DNA from: Bacillota bacterium
Lineage (GTDB): Bacteria > Bacillota > Clostridia > Oscillospirales > Acutalibacteraceae
Reading direction: 5' to 3'
Assembly: GCA_023412845.1 (NCBI GenBank)
Contig: JAEZRH010000083.1
Coordinates: 1 to 5,458 of the forward strand
DNA length: 5,458 nucleotides
Position numbers and translations under genes: made by a program. The notes under the pieces are model-generated. The model saw only the letters and a program-made list of their open reading frames with translations. It was not told the DNA's origin and did no database searches. Of this stretch, positions 1-5,458 are shown piece by piece. Numbering within the stretch: position 1 is the stretch's first letter; every line of letters begins with the position of its first letter.

Positions 1-83
1 TTCCGGACCGCCGGATCAACGCTTTTTTATGGCGGGTTTTCCTTAGGATTCCGGAAATGCCGGAGATTATCCCGCCGCGCGCT
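1..83. other. Non-coding 3' flank of the GntR gene with small inverted repeats
   Basis: No gene is supported here. Visible structure includes TCCGG/CCGGA pairs at 2-15 and at 50-64, and an outer GGCGGG (31-36) with CCCGCC (71-76). A T6 run at 23-28 on the plus strand lies 7 bases after the first small hairpin. That could be the end of a terminator for a convergent plus-strand gene to the left, but the spacing is poor. No clear terminator for the GntR gene is visible on the minus strand. Confidence 0.3.
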
Positions 84-788
84 TTACGGGCCTTTTTCCG
101 GGGGAAGGCTCTTCATCGTCTGCTTCAGCCGGTCGATCGTCACCTGAATATGACGCTTCATGTACAGGCCCGCCACTTCCGCGTCCCGGTTCCTGATTGC
201 CTCCAGAATCTTTTTATGCTCGGCAAGGCCGCCGGAAGGCCCCAGGTACTCGTTCGTTTTCAATTGCTGCGCCATGAGCATGTTCATCATGATCTCGTTC
301 GTTTTCGTGATCAGAGAATTTCCGGACCCCACGCCGATCAGCCTGTGAAATTCGAAATCGGCCTCCGCGTATTCTCTGGAGATGCAGTTCACCCTGCACA
401 TGGTGTCGTAGGTGGCCTGCAGCTTTTTAATCAGCTCCGGCGAGCATCGCCCGGCGCAGAGCTGCGTGCTGCCGACCTCGAAAAACAGCCGGAATTCGTG
501 GATTTCCAGCACATTTGAGACTTCGAGCAGAATGTCGGGGATCAGGCTGTTCAACTGGATGGAAGAGGTCAGATGGTTGACGAAGGTGCCTTCGCCCTTC
601 TTTTTGCACAGGACTCCCTGCGCGACCAGCTTGCCGATTGCTTCCCGGACCGACATGCGGCTGACGCTAAGCTCCTGGGCAAGCTGGTTTTCCGAGGAGA
701 TTTTCATCCCCGGCAGCCATTCCTTGTTTGCGATCTTTTCCACGATGGTGTTGTAAACTTTTTCATTTACGCGGACAACTTCAGCCAA
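84..788 (-). CDS. GntR-family transcriptional regulator, FadR subfamily (FCD domain)
   Basis: This is a ligand-responsive DNA-binding regulator. The N-terminal winged helix-turn-helix covers about residues 11-75, counted from the upstream ATG at 797, with the recognition region SENQLAQELSVSRMSVREAIGKLVAQGVL and wing GEGTFV. The C-terminal all-helical FCD effector domain covers about residues 95-230. Probable metal-binding residues of FCD proteins are present: D147, H151 (in DFEFH), H194 (in EHKK) and H216 (in KRHI). Total length is 234-237 residues, normal for the family. The ATG at 797 abuts an AGGAG directly (802-798, zero spacing), whereas a TTG at 788-786 lies 9 bases after that AGGAG, so TTG is the more likely start. 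The gene stands alone behind its own promoter, after the operon terminator. It most likely controls its own expression and the sugar operon; the effector is unknown. Confidence 0.93.
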   Translation of the reverse strand: MAEVVRVNEKVYNTIVEKIANKEWLPGMKISSENQLAQELSVSRMSVREAIGKLVAQGVLCKKKGEGTFVNHLTSSIQLNSLIPDILLEVSNVLEIHEFRLFFEVGSTQLCAGRCSPELIKKLQATYDTMCRVNCISREYAEADFEFHRLIGVGSGNSLITKTNEIMMNMLMAQQLKTNEYLGPSGGLAEHKKILEAIRNRDAEVAGLYMKRHIQVTIDRLKQTMKSLPPEKGP

Positions 789-797
789 ACCGTTCAT

Positions 798-802
798 CTC
801 CT
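798..802 (-). promoter_or_regulatory. Ribosome binding site of the GntR gene, which favours a TTG start
   Basis: On the minus strand AGGAG is followed immediately by ATG (797-795). A ribosome cannot normally use a start codon directly adjacent to the Shine-Dalgarno sequence. An in-frame TTG at 788-786 sits 9 bases downstream of it, an optimal distance, and still leaves a short lead before the winged helix. No alternative SD is visible further upstream for the ATG. Confidence 0.7.
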
Positions 803-810
803 ACGGCAAC

Positions 811-821
811 ATGTCTGACAT
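811..821. promoter_or_regulatory. Palindromic operator candidate, probably for the GntR/FadR regulator
   Basis: ATGTCTGACAT is a perfect 11-base palindrome (ATGTC, central base, GACAT). It lies just downstream of the predicted transcription start and upstream of the ribosome binding site of the GntR gene. FadR-subfamily regulators are known to bind short palindromes with a TGTCnGACA or TGGTnnnACCA type core. Its position inside the initial transcribed region suits repression, so autoregulation is inferred. Confidence 0.7.
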
Positions 822-833
822 CTTCTGCGTGTA

Positions 834-862
834 ATTATAGAATGAAGAGAGGAAAATGTCAA
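834..862 (-). promoter_or_regulatory. Consensus sigma-70/sigma-A promoter of the GntR gene
   Basis: Read on the minus strand, a perfect -35 box TTGACA (862-857) and a perfect -10 box TATAAT (839-834) are separated by exactly 17 bases (856-840). Transcription would start near 827, giving a leader of about 39 bases before the TTG start. The DNA just upstream (863-960) is very AT-rich and could act as an UP element. This is the only full-consensus promoter I see in the window. Confidence 0.9.
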
Positions 863-960
863 TATAATTCCTAATAAACCGATGATATCATAGATAATAT
901 TTATATATATCTTATATAGAATGAATATCAGCAAGATTTTAAGAAAATTTATACCGCTAC
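863..960. other. AT-rich intergenic stretch upstream of the GntR promoter
   Basis: This stretch is strikingly A/T-rich compared with the GC-rich surroundings and contains runs such as TATATATAT, plus a perfect palindrome ATGATATCAT at 882-891. It lies between the operon terminator and the -35 box and codes for nothing credible on either strand. It may serve as an UP element, bendable DNA or an additional regulator site. Confidence 0.5.
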
Positions 961-1006
961 TTGTAAGACAGGATGCCGCCCTGAGGACGTGGATGAACCG
1001 CAGATG

Positions 1007-1040
1007 AAAAATATCCCCGGGATGCGTCCCGAGGATATTT
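1007..1040 (-). terminator. Intrinsic terminator of the sugar operon, after the ROK kinase gene
   Basis: Two 14-base arms (1040-1027 and 1022-1009) pair around the 4-base loop at 1026-1023 with a single imperfect position. On the minus strand the hairpin is followed by five T residues (1011-1007, the first three overlapping the stem end). It begins 28 bases after the kinase stop codon. It separates the operon from the independently promoted regulator gene. Confidence 0.88.
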
Positions 1041-1068
1041 ATATATAATGTAAGGGGACATGCGGTTT

Positions 1069-2019
1069 TTAAAATCCGCCCTCGGCGACCGTAAGGGCGG
1101 CGATATCGCCGAGGCTTTCTCCAAGCTGCGCAGGCACCACCCGGCACACCTTCGCGCTGCACCCAAGGGCTTCGGCTTCTATCTCCACTTTGGCATACTC
1201 CCAAAGCAGATTCCGGCTGCGCGCGAAGATGCTTCCGATGACGATCATCTGCGGGTTCAGGATGTCGATCATGAGCGCGAGCCCTCTGCCGAGCATCCGG
1301 CCGCAGCCGGCGTAAATGCCCCTGCAGAATTCGTCGCCTCCGTCGGCGAGGTCGGCGATCCGCTTCGCGTCAATGGCATCCGGGGAATCAGCGAAGGGAA
1401 ACAGCCACGAATCCTTCGCGTCCGCGATTTTTGCCTGCGCGGCGAGCGCAATCCCTCCGCCGCTGCAGAAGCCTTCGAAGGAACCGGCTTTGCCATAGCC
1501 CATCGGCCCGCTTTCGCTCATCCGCCAGTGGCCGACCTCTCCCGCCATGTCATTCGTGCCCGTGTAGAGTCTGCCGTCAAGGATAAGGCCCGCGCCCAAG
1601 CCTGTCCCGAAAGTCAGAAAGATCAGGTTGCGGAGCCCTTTCCCCGCGCCATATTTCCATTCCGCGACGGCACAGGCGTTGGCGTCGTTCTGCAGCCGGA
1701 CCGGGACATGAAATTTTTCCTCGAAATACCGCGCGATCTCGATATGGCCCCAGCCGGGAAGATTCGGCGGGCCCAGAATGACCCCCGACGCGGAATCGAG
1801 GGGCCCCCCGCAGGAGATGCCGATCCCCGCGATCTCCGCTTTCTGTGTGAATCCGCCGATCAAGCCGGCGATCCTGTCGAGCGTTTCGGCGGGCGCGCTG
1901 TTCGGCGTTTCAAACCTGTGTTTTTCGAGGACGCGCATTTCGCCCGCCGCAGGGTCCTCGCGGCCCAGCGTGACGGCGCATTTCGTGCCGCCGATGTCGA
2001 TGCCGATATAATACGTCAT
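1069..2019 (-). CDS. ROK-family sugar kinase with degenerate zinc motif
   Basis: This is a cytoplasmic ROK-family protein, presumably an ATP-dependent kinase for the imported sugar or its derivative. It has 316 residues, normal for a ROK kinase, with no N-terminal DNA-binding domain, so it is not a ROK repressor. Visible motifs are the ATP phosphate-binding IGIDIGGTK (5-13), SCGGP (69-73), the catalytic NDAN (111-114, D112 the expected base), FGTGLGAG (137-144), and sugar-contacting EVGH (161-164). The usual GxxCxCGxxGCxE zinc motif is replaced by GPMGYGKAGSFE (171-182). All three cysteines are lost, while H164 and E182 are kept. The start ATG at 2019-2017 overlaps the SIS stop codon (ATGA), pointing to translational coupling; no separate strong ribosome binding site is seen. 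The frame stays open far upstream, to 2523, but that part has no ROK similarity and lies inside the SIS gene. The substrate cannot be named; allose, fructose, glucose and amino-sugar kinases all occur in the ROK family. Confidence 0.9.
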   Translation of the reverse strand: MTYYIGIDIGGTKCAVTLGREDPAAGEMRVLEKHRFETPNSAPAETLDRIAGLIGGFTQKAEIAGIGISCGGPLDSASGVILGPPNLPGWGHIEIARYFEEKFHVPVRLQNDANACAVAEWKYGAGKGLRNLIFLTFGTGLGAGLILDGRLYTGTNDMAGEVGHWRMSESGPMGYGKAGSFEGFCSGGGIALAAQAKIADAKDSWLFPFADSPDAIDAKRIADLADGGDEFCRGIYAGCGRMLGRGLALMIDILNPQMIVIGSIFARSRNLLWEYAKVEIEAEALGCSAKVCRVVPAQLGESLGDIAALTVAEGGF

Positions 2020-2654
2020 GGGCGGCCACCGAACAGCTCCGCTTCCAGCGCGGCGCAGATGCAGTGGTAGACCGGCAGATGGAGCTCCTGGATTTTGAAG
2101 GTTTCGGTCCCGGGGACCCGGATGCAGACGTCGCAGAGTTCCGCAAGTTTTCCGCCGGTTTCCCCGGTCAGGCCGATTGCGGCAATGCCCAGCGCCTTCG
2201 CCGTAACGGCCGCGTTCACCACATTCCGGGAGCTGCCGGAGGTGCTGATGCAGAGAAGCGCGTCTCCGCTTCTGCCCATGGCCAGCACAAGCTGCGCGTA
2301 GACGGCTTCCGGCGCGACGTCGTTGCCGAAGGCCGTCATGGCCGCGGCCATAGCGGGAAGGGGGACGGCGCAGACGCCATACTGGAGCTTTTGAGCCAGT
2401 TCCCTGCCGTTCGGCCCGAATTTTTCCAGGTCGCTTTCGCACAGCGGCCGTTCGGAAAGAAAGCCCTTGAGCAGTTCGCCGGAAATATGTTCGCAGTCCG
2501 CGCAGCTTCCGCCGTTGCCGCACAGCAGGATCTTCCCGCCGGCCTTCGCGGTCTGCAGCAGTTCCTTACATGCGGCGTTTATCGCCGCCGCGCAGGGCGT
2601 GAGAGAAGGGTATCGTTCCAGTAATTCCGCAATTATTTTATCGCCGCTTCGCAT
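2016..2654 (-). CDS. SIS-domain phosphosugar isomerase, GmhA-like
   Basis: This is a cytoplasmic SIS-domain protein of the GmhA (sedoheptulose-7-phosphate isomerase) group. It has 212 residues; GmhA proteins are usually about 190. The N-terminal phosphosugar-binding segment reads LLCGNGGSCADCEHISGELLKGF (43-65), with E60 at the place of the catalytic Glu of GmhA. The serine/threonine phosphate-binding stretch ISTSGSSRNV lies near residues 136-145. The C-terminal helix FKIQELHLPVYH (186-197) retains the Gln-Glu pair and the histidine (H197, or H192) expected of the active site. The extra length lies mostly after F65, in a segment rich in charged residues. The ATG at 2654 follows AAGGAG (2671-2666) with an 11-base spacing, a little long but the best in-frame choice. 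Its TGA overlaps the ATG of the ROK kinase. True GmhA activity in heptose synthesis is unlikely here because no other heptose genes are present; a catabolic sugar-phosphate isomerase role is inferred. Confidence 0.85.
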   Translation of the reverse strand: MRSGDKIIAELLERYPSLTPCAAAINAACKELLQTAKAGGKILLCGNGGSCADCEHISGELLKGFLSERPLCESDLEKFGPNGRELAQKLQYGVCAVPLPAMAAAMTAFGNDVAPEAVYAQLVLAMGRSGDALLCISTSGSSRNVVNAAVTAKALGIAAIGLTGETGGKLAELCDVCIRVPGTETFKIQELHLPVYHCICAALEAELFGGRP

Positions 2655-2739
2655 GCGGACGTCATCTCCTTAACAGGCAGAGTCGTTGTTTCGGTTATGC
2701 GGGAAAGCCGGGAAATTCGTGCCGGGACGGATTGTCCCC

Positions 2740-2786
2740 AAAAAGGGGAGGCCGCTCCCGATGTTTTAGCCATCGGAGGCGGTCTC
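2740..2786 (-). terminator. Intergenic hairpin with short U-run between binding-protein and SIS genes (attenuator or mRNA-stabilising element)
   Basis: Two 16-base arms (2786-2771 and 2763-2748) pair with 13 Watson-Crick pairs, one G-U pair and two mismatches, around a 7-base loop (2770-2764). On the minus strand three C residues and then five T residues (2744-2740) follow. The U-run is short and offset, so termination may be partial. In operons of this kind a hairpin after the binding-protein gene usually keeps that gene more highly expressed than the genes after it. Whether the SIS gene also has its own promoter is unclear, as I see no convincing one at 2655-2740. Confidence 0.65.
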
Positions 2787-2831
2787 TTCCTGTTACAGAT
2801 CCCGTCGGCAATCCCGAGGAAAGCGGCAGGT

Positions 2832-3848
2832 TTATGAGGGGAGGTTGGATTTGTTGAGAACGGAAACGCCGGTGTCGACGTTTTTATCGGTGATGGTTCC
2901 GCCGGAGAGAATCGTGACGGCGGCTTTCATTCCGTCGTAGCCCATGACGTCCGGGTTCTGCGCCATGGTGCAGAGGAGGGAACCGTCCTTGATGAGGGAG
3001 AAGATGGCGTCGGATTTATCGAAGCCAACGCCGACGACGCCGCCGCCCGCGCCTTTGATGGAGTTGCCGGTGCCGACCGTGCAGCCCTCGTTTGCTCCGA
3101 AGATGCCCACGCAGCCTTCCGTGATGTAGTTGTCAGCGATTTCCTTACTCTTCGCCGCATCGCCGTCGCTGTACTGGGTGGTCAGAATGGTGTAGCCCTT
3201 GCCGTCGAACGCTTCACGGAAGCCTTTTTCACGGGCCACGGTGGAGGCCGTTGCAGAGTTGACGTTCACGACGCCGATTTTGCCGCTTGTCTTGCCGGCG
3301 GCCTGCAGGGCTTTCAGCATTTGCTCGCCGGCCTGTTTGCCGCCGGCCTCATTGTTGGTTGCGAAGGTTGCTTCGCCCGGGGTGTTTGCGGGGGAGTCGA
3401 CATAGATGATCTTAATCCCCTTGGATTTTGCGTCTTCCAGCGTCTTTGTAATAGCGTCCGGCCCGTTCGCGGCAATCAGGATCGCGTTGGCGTTTTCGGC
3501 GATCGCCGTGTTGACGCGTTCGATCTGCTGGGCGTCGTCCTTCTTATCCGGAGCGATCCATTTGTAGTCTACGTTGCCGAGTTCCTGAACGGCTTTTTTG
3601 CATCCTTTGTCAACCGACACCCAGTGCTGGTCGATGCTGTCCATCGTGATCAGAATGACTTTGTATTTCTGACCAGACGCGCTGGCTGCCGCACTTGCGG
3701 CCTGGCTCTCGGCCTGGCTCGCGGGCGCCGCGCTGGCTGCTTCGCTGCCCGCCGGAGCGGAAGCGGTGTTGGCTGAACTGCTGCATCCGGTTACGGCGGC
3801 CACCATCAGCGCTGAGCTGAGAATCACTGACATAAGCTTTCTTTTCAT
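2832..3848 (-). CDS. Sugar-binding lipoprotein of ABC importer, RbsB type (periplasmic-binding-protein fold, PBP1)
   Basis: This is an extracytoplasmic solute-binding protein that captures the sugar and delivers it to the permease. It has 338 residues. A lipoprotein signal peptide (MKRKLMSVILSSALMVAAVTGC) places the lipidated cysteine at residue 22. An Ala/Ser-rich flexible linker covers residues 23-59, and a Peripla_BP_4-like domain runs from about 61 to 330. Compared from memory with E. coli RbsB, equivalents of the ligand residues R141, N190, D215 and Q235 appear to be R206, N253, D277 and Q297. The LDR motif (D89-R90) is instead VDS (D151-S152), and F15/F16 become H75/W76. The ligand is therefore probably a sugar but not necessarily ribose. 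The ATG at 3848 is preceded by GGGAGG at 3861-3856 with 7-base spacing, a strong start. The gene order ATPase-permease-binding protein is common for this class. Confidence 0.95.
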   Translation of the reverse strand: MKRKLMSVILSSALMVAAVTGCSSSANTASAPAGSEAASAAPASQAESQAASAAASASGQKYKVILITMDSIDQHWVSVDKGCKKAVQELGNVDYKWIAPDKKDDAQQIERVNTAIAENANAILIAANGPDAITKTLEDAKSKGIKIIYVDSPANTPGEATFATNNEAGGKQAGEQMLKALQAAGKTSGKIGVVNVNSATASTVAREKGFREAFDGKGYTILTTQYSDGDAAKSKEIADNYITEGCVGIFGANEGCTVGTGNSIKGAGGGVVGVGFDKSDAIFSLIKDGSLLCTMAQNPDVMGYDGMKAAVTILSGGTITDKNVDTGVSVLNKSNLPS

Positions 3849-3873
3849 ATACTTGCCTCCCTAATTTTTATCC

Positions 3874-3895
3874 ATTAAAGCACTTTCGCTTTAAT
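3874..3895 (-). repeat. Perfect 8-bp inverted repeat over the permease stop codon
   Basis: ATTAAAGC (3874-3881) and GCTTTAAT (3888-3895) are perfect reverse complements around a 6-base loop. The repeat includes the TAA stop of the permease gene (3893-3891) and lies 12 bases upstream of the GGGAGG of the binding-protein gene. No U-run follows on the minus strand within a few bases, so it is not a good terminator. It may affect mRNA stability or processing, or be chance. Confidence 0.45.
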
Positions 3896-4925
3896 TTTGT
3901 TTTTGGGCCTGGGCCTGATGGAACTTTACCGCGCTCTTCTTCGGCTTGCCGGTGCGGATCACGACGTCAAGCAGGACGGAGACCACGACGATGATGCCGA
4001 TGACGATGTTGCGGATTGCTACCGGCGCACCGGCAAACTGAAGGCCGTTCTGCAGCACGCCCCAGATGGAGGCGCCGACCACGGTGCCGATGAGAAGGCC
4101 CTCGCCGCCGAAGGTGGAGATCCCACCGATGGCTGCGGCGGCGACGGCGTACATTTCATACATGTTGCCGGAGTCCATGGTGCCCATTCCGGCGATGGCG
4201 GCCGTGATCAGGCCCACGACGCACGCGCAGATGGAACTGATGACGTAAGCGGCCAGAACGGTGTGGAAGGTGTTGACGCCGGAGAGCTTGGCGGCTTCCT
4301 TATTGCTGCCCACCGCGTAGACGTGGCGCCCGACCCTGGTTTTGCTCAGAAGAAAATTGAAGATGAGAAACAGGATGACCGCGATCCAAATGGTGTTGTA
4401 GAGACCCAGAAACTTGCCGTAGTAAAACAGGTTGCGGAACCACTGCGCGTTGTCGCCGATGGCGTCGGTGTTGTAGTTGTTGTTAGCGATCTGCGCGATG
4501 CCCCTTGCGACTGTCATGGTGCCCAGCGTCGCGATGAAAGGCGGCACGTTCCATTTCGCCACCAGCAGCCCGTTCAGAACGCCGACCGTCAGGCAGCAGG
4601 CGAACGTGATCAGAATCGAGAACATCGGGTCGACGCCCTTGGTCATCAGCGTTGCGGAGATCATGCAGCTCATGCCGACGACGGAGCCGATGGAAAGGTC
4701 GATGTTGCTTGTGATCAGAACATAGCCCTGCCCGATGCCGATGATCAGGATCGGCGCGATCTGCCGCAGCAGGTTTTCAACGTTCCTCTGCGAAGAGAAG
4801 GAACTGCTCAGCAGGGAAAACATGATGCAGAGTACGATGAGGCCGATGAAAACGGTCACAACCTGCCCCATGCCCCGGATCGAGATCAGCCTTTTGAAGG
4901 GAGTCTGCTTTTCGTTATGCTCCAT
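3891..4925 (-). CDS. Sugar ABC transporter permease, RbsC type
   Basis: This is an integral membrane permease of the branched-chain amino acid/ribose superfamily (BPD_transp_2), which forms the transport channel of the importer. It has 344 residues, slightly longer than E. coli RbsC (about 320). A basic N-terminus is followed by hydrophobic segments near residues 20-43, 57-72, 78-94, 101-122, 178-193, 221-246, 258-292 and 304-323. Family motifs visible are SNIDLSIGS (73-81), the cytoplasmic loop GRHVYAVGSNKEAAKLSG (199-216), which in this family is thought to contact the ATPase, and AIGGISTFGGEG (265-276). The C-terminus is a basic, Gln-rich tail. The ATG at 4925 has a GGGGAG ribosome binding site at 4939-4934, 8 bases upstream, which supports this start. 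It lies 37 bases after the ATPase gene and 42 bases before the binding-protein gene, consistent with one transcript. Confidence 0.95.
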   Translation of the reverse strand: MEHNEKQTPFKRLISIRGMGQVVTVFIGLIVLCIMFSLLSSSFSSQRNVENLLRQIAPILIIGIGQGYVLITSNIDLSIGSVVGMSCMISATLMTKGVDPMFSILITFACCLTVGVLNGLLVAKWNVPPFIATLGTMTVARGIAQIANNNYNTDAIGDNAQWFRNLFYYGKFLGLYNTIWIAVILFLIFNFLLSKTRVGRHVYAVGSNKEAAKLSGVNTFHTVLAAYVISSICACVVGLITAAIAGMGTMDSGNMYEMYAVAAAAIGGISTFGGEGLLIGTVVGASIWGVLQNGLQFAGAPVAIRNIVIGIIVVVSVLLDVVIRTGKPKKSAVKFHQAQAQKQN

Positions 4926-4962
4926 TTTAAACGCTCCCCAAATTCAGTATTGTAGATCGGTG

Positions 4963-5458
4963 TCAGACGGCTTCCTTCCGGGGTTCCTCCCGGTCCAGCT
5001 TGGATTCGAACCGGGTGGCGTATTCCAGGATCAGGTCCTGCGTCGCATCTTCGGAAGAGAGCTGGCCGGTGATCCTGCCGTCGCACATCACGAGAATCCT
5101 GTCGCTGATGCCGATGATCTCCGGCATCTCGGAGGAGACGAACAGCACGCCGATGCCGCGCCGTTTCAGTTCGTTCATGATGTTATAGATTTCGACTTTT
5201 GCCGCGACGTCGATGCCGCGGGTGGGTTCGTCGAAGATGACCACGCGGGAGTGCCTCGCGAGCCATTTGGCCACGACGACTTTCTGCTGGTTGCCGCCGG
5301 AGAGGGTAGCCGCGTCGGCTTCCGCCGAAGAGAGCTTGATGCCGAGGTTTTTGACGGCATCTTCCGTGATGGCCTTCTCTTTTTTGCGGTCGATCACCCC
5401 GAACCGGTTGCAGATCTGGTCAAGGTTCGGCAAAGCGATGTTGTTCTGAATGCTCAGT
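4963..5458 (-). CDS. Sugar ABC transporter ATP-binding protein, RbsA type (C-terminal part only, 5' end outside window)
   Basis: This is the C-terminal nucleotide-binding domain of a two-domain sugar importer ATPase that powers monosaccharide uptake at the inner face of the membrane. About 164 residues are visible, from the first full codon at 5457 to a TGA stop at 4965-4963. RbsA-type proteins are usually about 500 residues, so roughly two thirds is missing to the right. Visible motifs are the ABC signature LSGGNQQKV (residues 52-60 of the visible part), Walker B VVIFDEPTRGID (72-83), and SSEMPEI (108-114). In SSEMPEI the switch histidine is replaced by Glu, as is typical of the second NBD of this family. 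The reading frame runs open to the window edge, so the in-frame TTG at 5433 is not the real start. The permease gene follows after 37 bases. The family assignment is strong, but the transported sugar is unknown. Confidence 0.95.
   Translation of the reverse strand, partial: LSIQNNIALPNLDQICNRFGVIDRKKEKAITEDAVKNLGIKLSSAEADAATLSGGNQQKVVVAKWLARHSRVVIFDEPTRGIDVAAKVEIYNIMNELKRRGIGVLFVSSEMPEIIGISDRILVMCDGRITGQLSSEDATQDLILEYATRFESKLDREEPRKEAV

Noticed and set aside
794..1204. Minus-strand open frame of 136 codons across the ROK 3' end and the intergenic region
   Set aside because: It runs through the operon terminator, the AT-rich stretch and the GntR promoter, and its sequence shows no domain; it is a chance frame.
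1060..2070. Open frame of 336 codons on the plus strand opposite the ROK kinase
   Set aside because: It is antisense to a well-supported kinase gene, has biased Arg/Ala/Pro composition and no family motif.
2020..2523. Upstream extension of the ROK reading frame on the minus strand, giving a 484-residue protein
   Set aside because: The extension lies in another frame of the SIS gene, is Arg-rich with no ROK or DNA-binding motifs, and the ATG at 2019 begins exactly at the canonical MxxxIGIDIGGTK start.
3897..4955. Long open frame of 352 codons on the plus strand opposite the permease
   Set aside because: It is the complement of a clear permease gene, rich in Asp/His/Gly from GC-rich antisense codons, with no recognisable domain or ribosome binding site.
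4961..4968. TGTCAGAC near the end of the ABC ATPase gene, resembling the operator core
   Set aside because: It misses the full palindrome (the final A is G), overlaps the stop codon inside the operon, and has no promoter nearby.
1..5458. CRISPR array, tRNA, rRNA, insertion sequence or phage elements
   Set aside because: No direct repeat array, cloverleaf, transposase or integrase-like sequence is visible; the window is a regular metabolic operon.

Overview
All supported genes lie on the minus strand, so the window reads from right to left. It holds most of a carbohydrate uptake and utilisation operon followed by its probable regulator. The coding DNA is GC-rich by eye, start sites mostly carry strong AGGAG/GGGAGG ribosome binding sites, the binding protein is a lipoprotein with a long Ala/Ser linker, and the regulator is a GntR/FadR-type protein. 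Together these suggest a GC-rich member of the Bacillota, most likely class Clostridia (for example an Oscillospiraceae-like gut or anaerobic lineage). The genus cannot be read from this sequence.

Layout from right to left. At 5457-4963 is the C-terminal part of an RbsA-type sugar ABC ATPase, cut by the window edge. At 4925-3891 is an RbsC-type permease, and at 3848-2832 an RbsB-type substrate-binding lipoprotein. A 177-bp gap (2831-2655) contains a long imperfect hairpin with a short U-run. Next is a GmhA-like SIS-domain phosphosugar isomerase (2654-2016), joined by a 4-base ATGA overlap to a ROK-family sugar kinase (2019-1069) that lacks the usual zinc-binding cysteines. A strong intrinsic terminator (1040-1007) closes this operon. 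After an AT-rich stretch, a consensus sigma-70/sigma-A promoter (862-834) with a palindromic site just downstream (821-811) drives a FadR-type GntR regulator (788 or 797 to 84). Positions 1-83 hold no gene that I can support.

How the parts work together (inference): the RbsB/RbsC/RbsA transporter imports an unknown monosaccharide or small glycoside. The ROK kinase phosphorylates it, and the SIS protein isomerises or otherwise rearranges the sugar phosphate. The GntR/FCD regulator senses a metabolite and probably represses its own promoter, and perhaps the operon promoter, which lies outside the window to the right. The substrate is not identifiable from sequence alone. The binding-pocket residues and the unusual SIS+ROK pair argue against plain ribose uptake. 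The most interesting element is this tightly coupled SIS-ROK pair, a candidate for an uncharacterised sugar-phosphate route.
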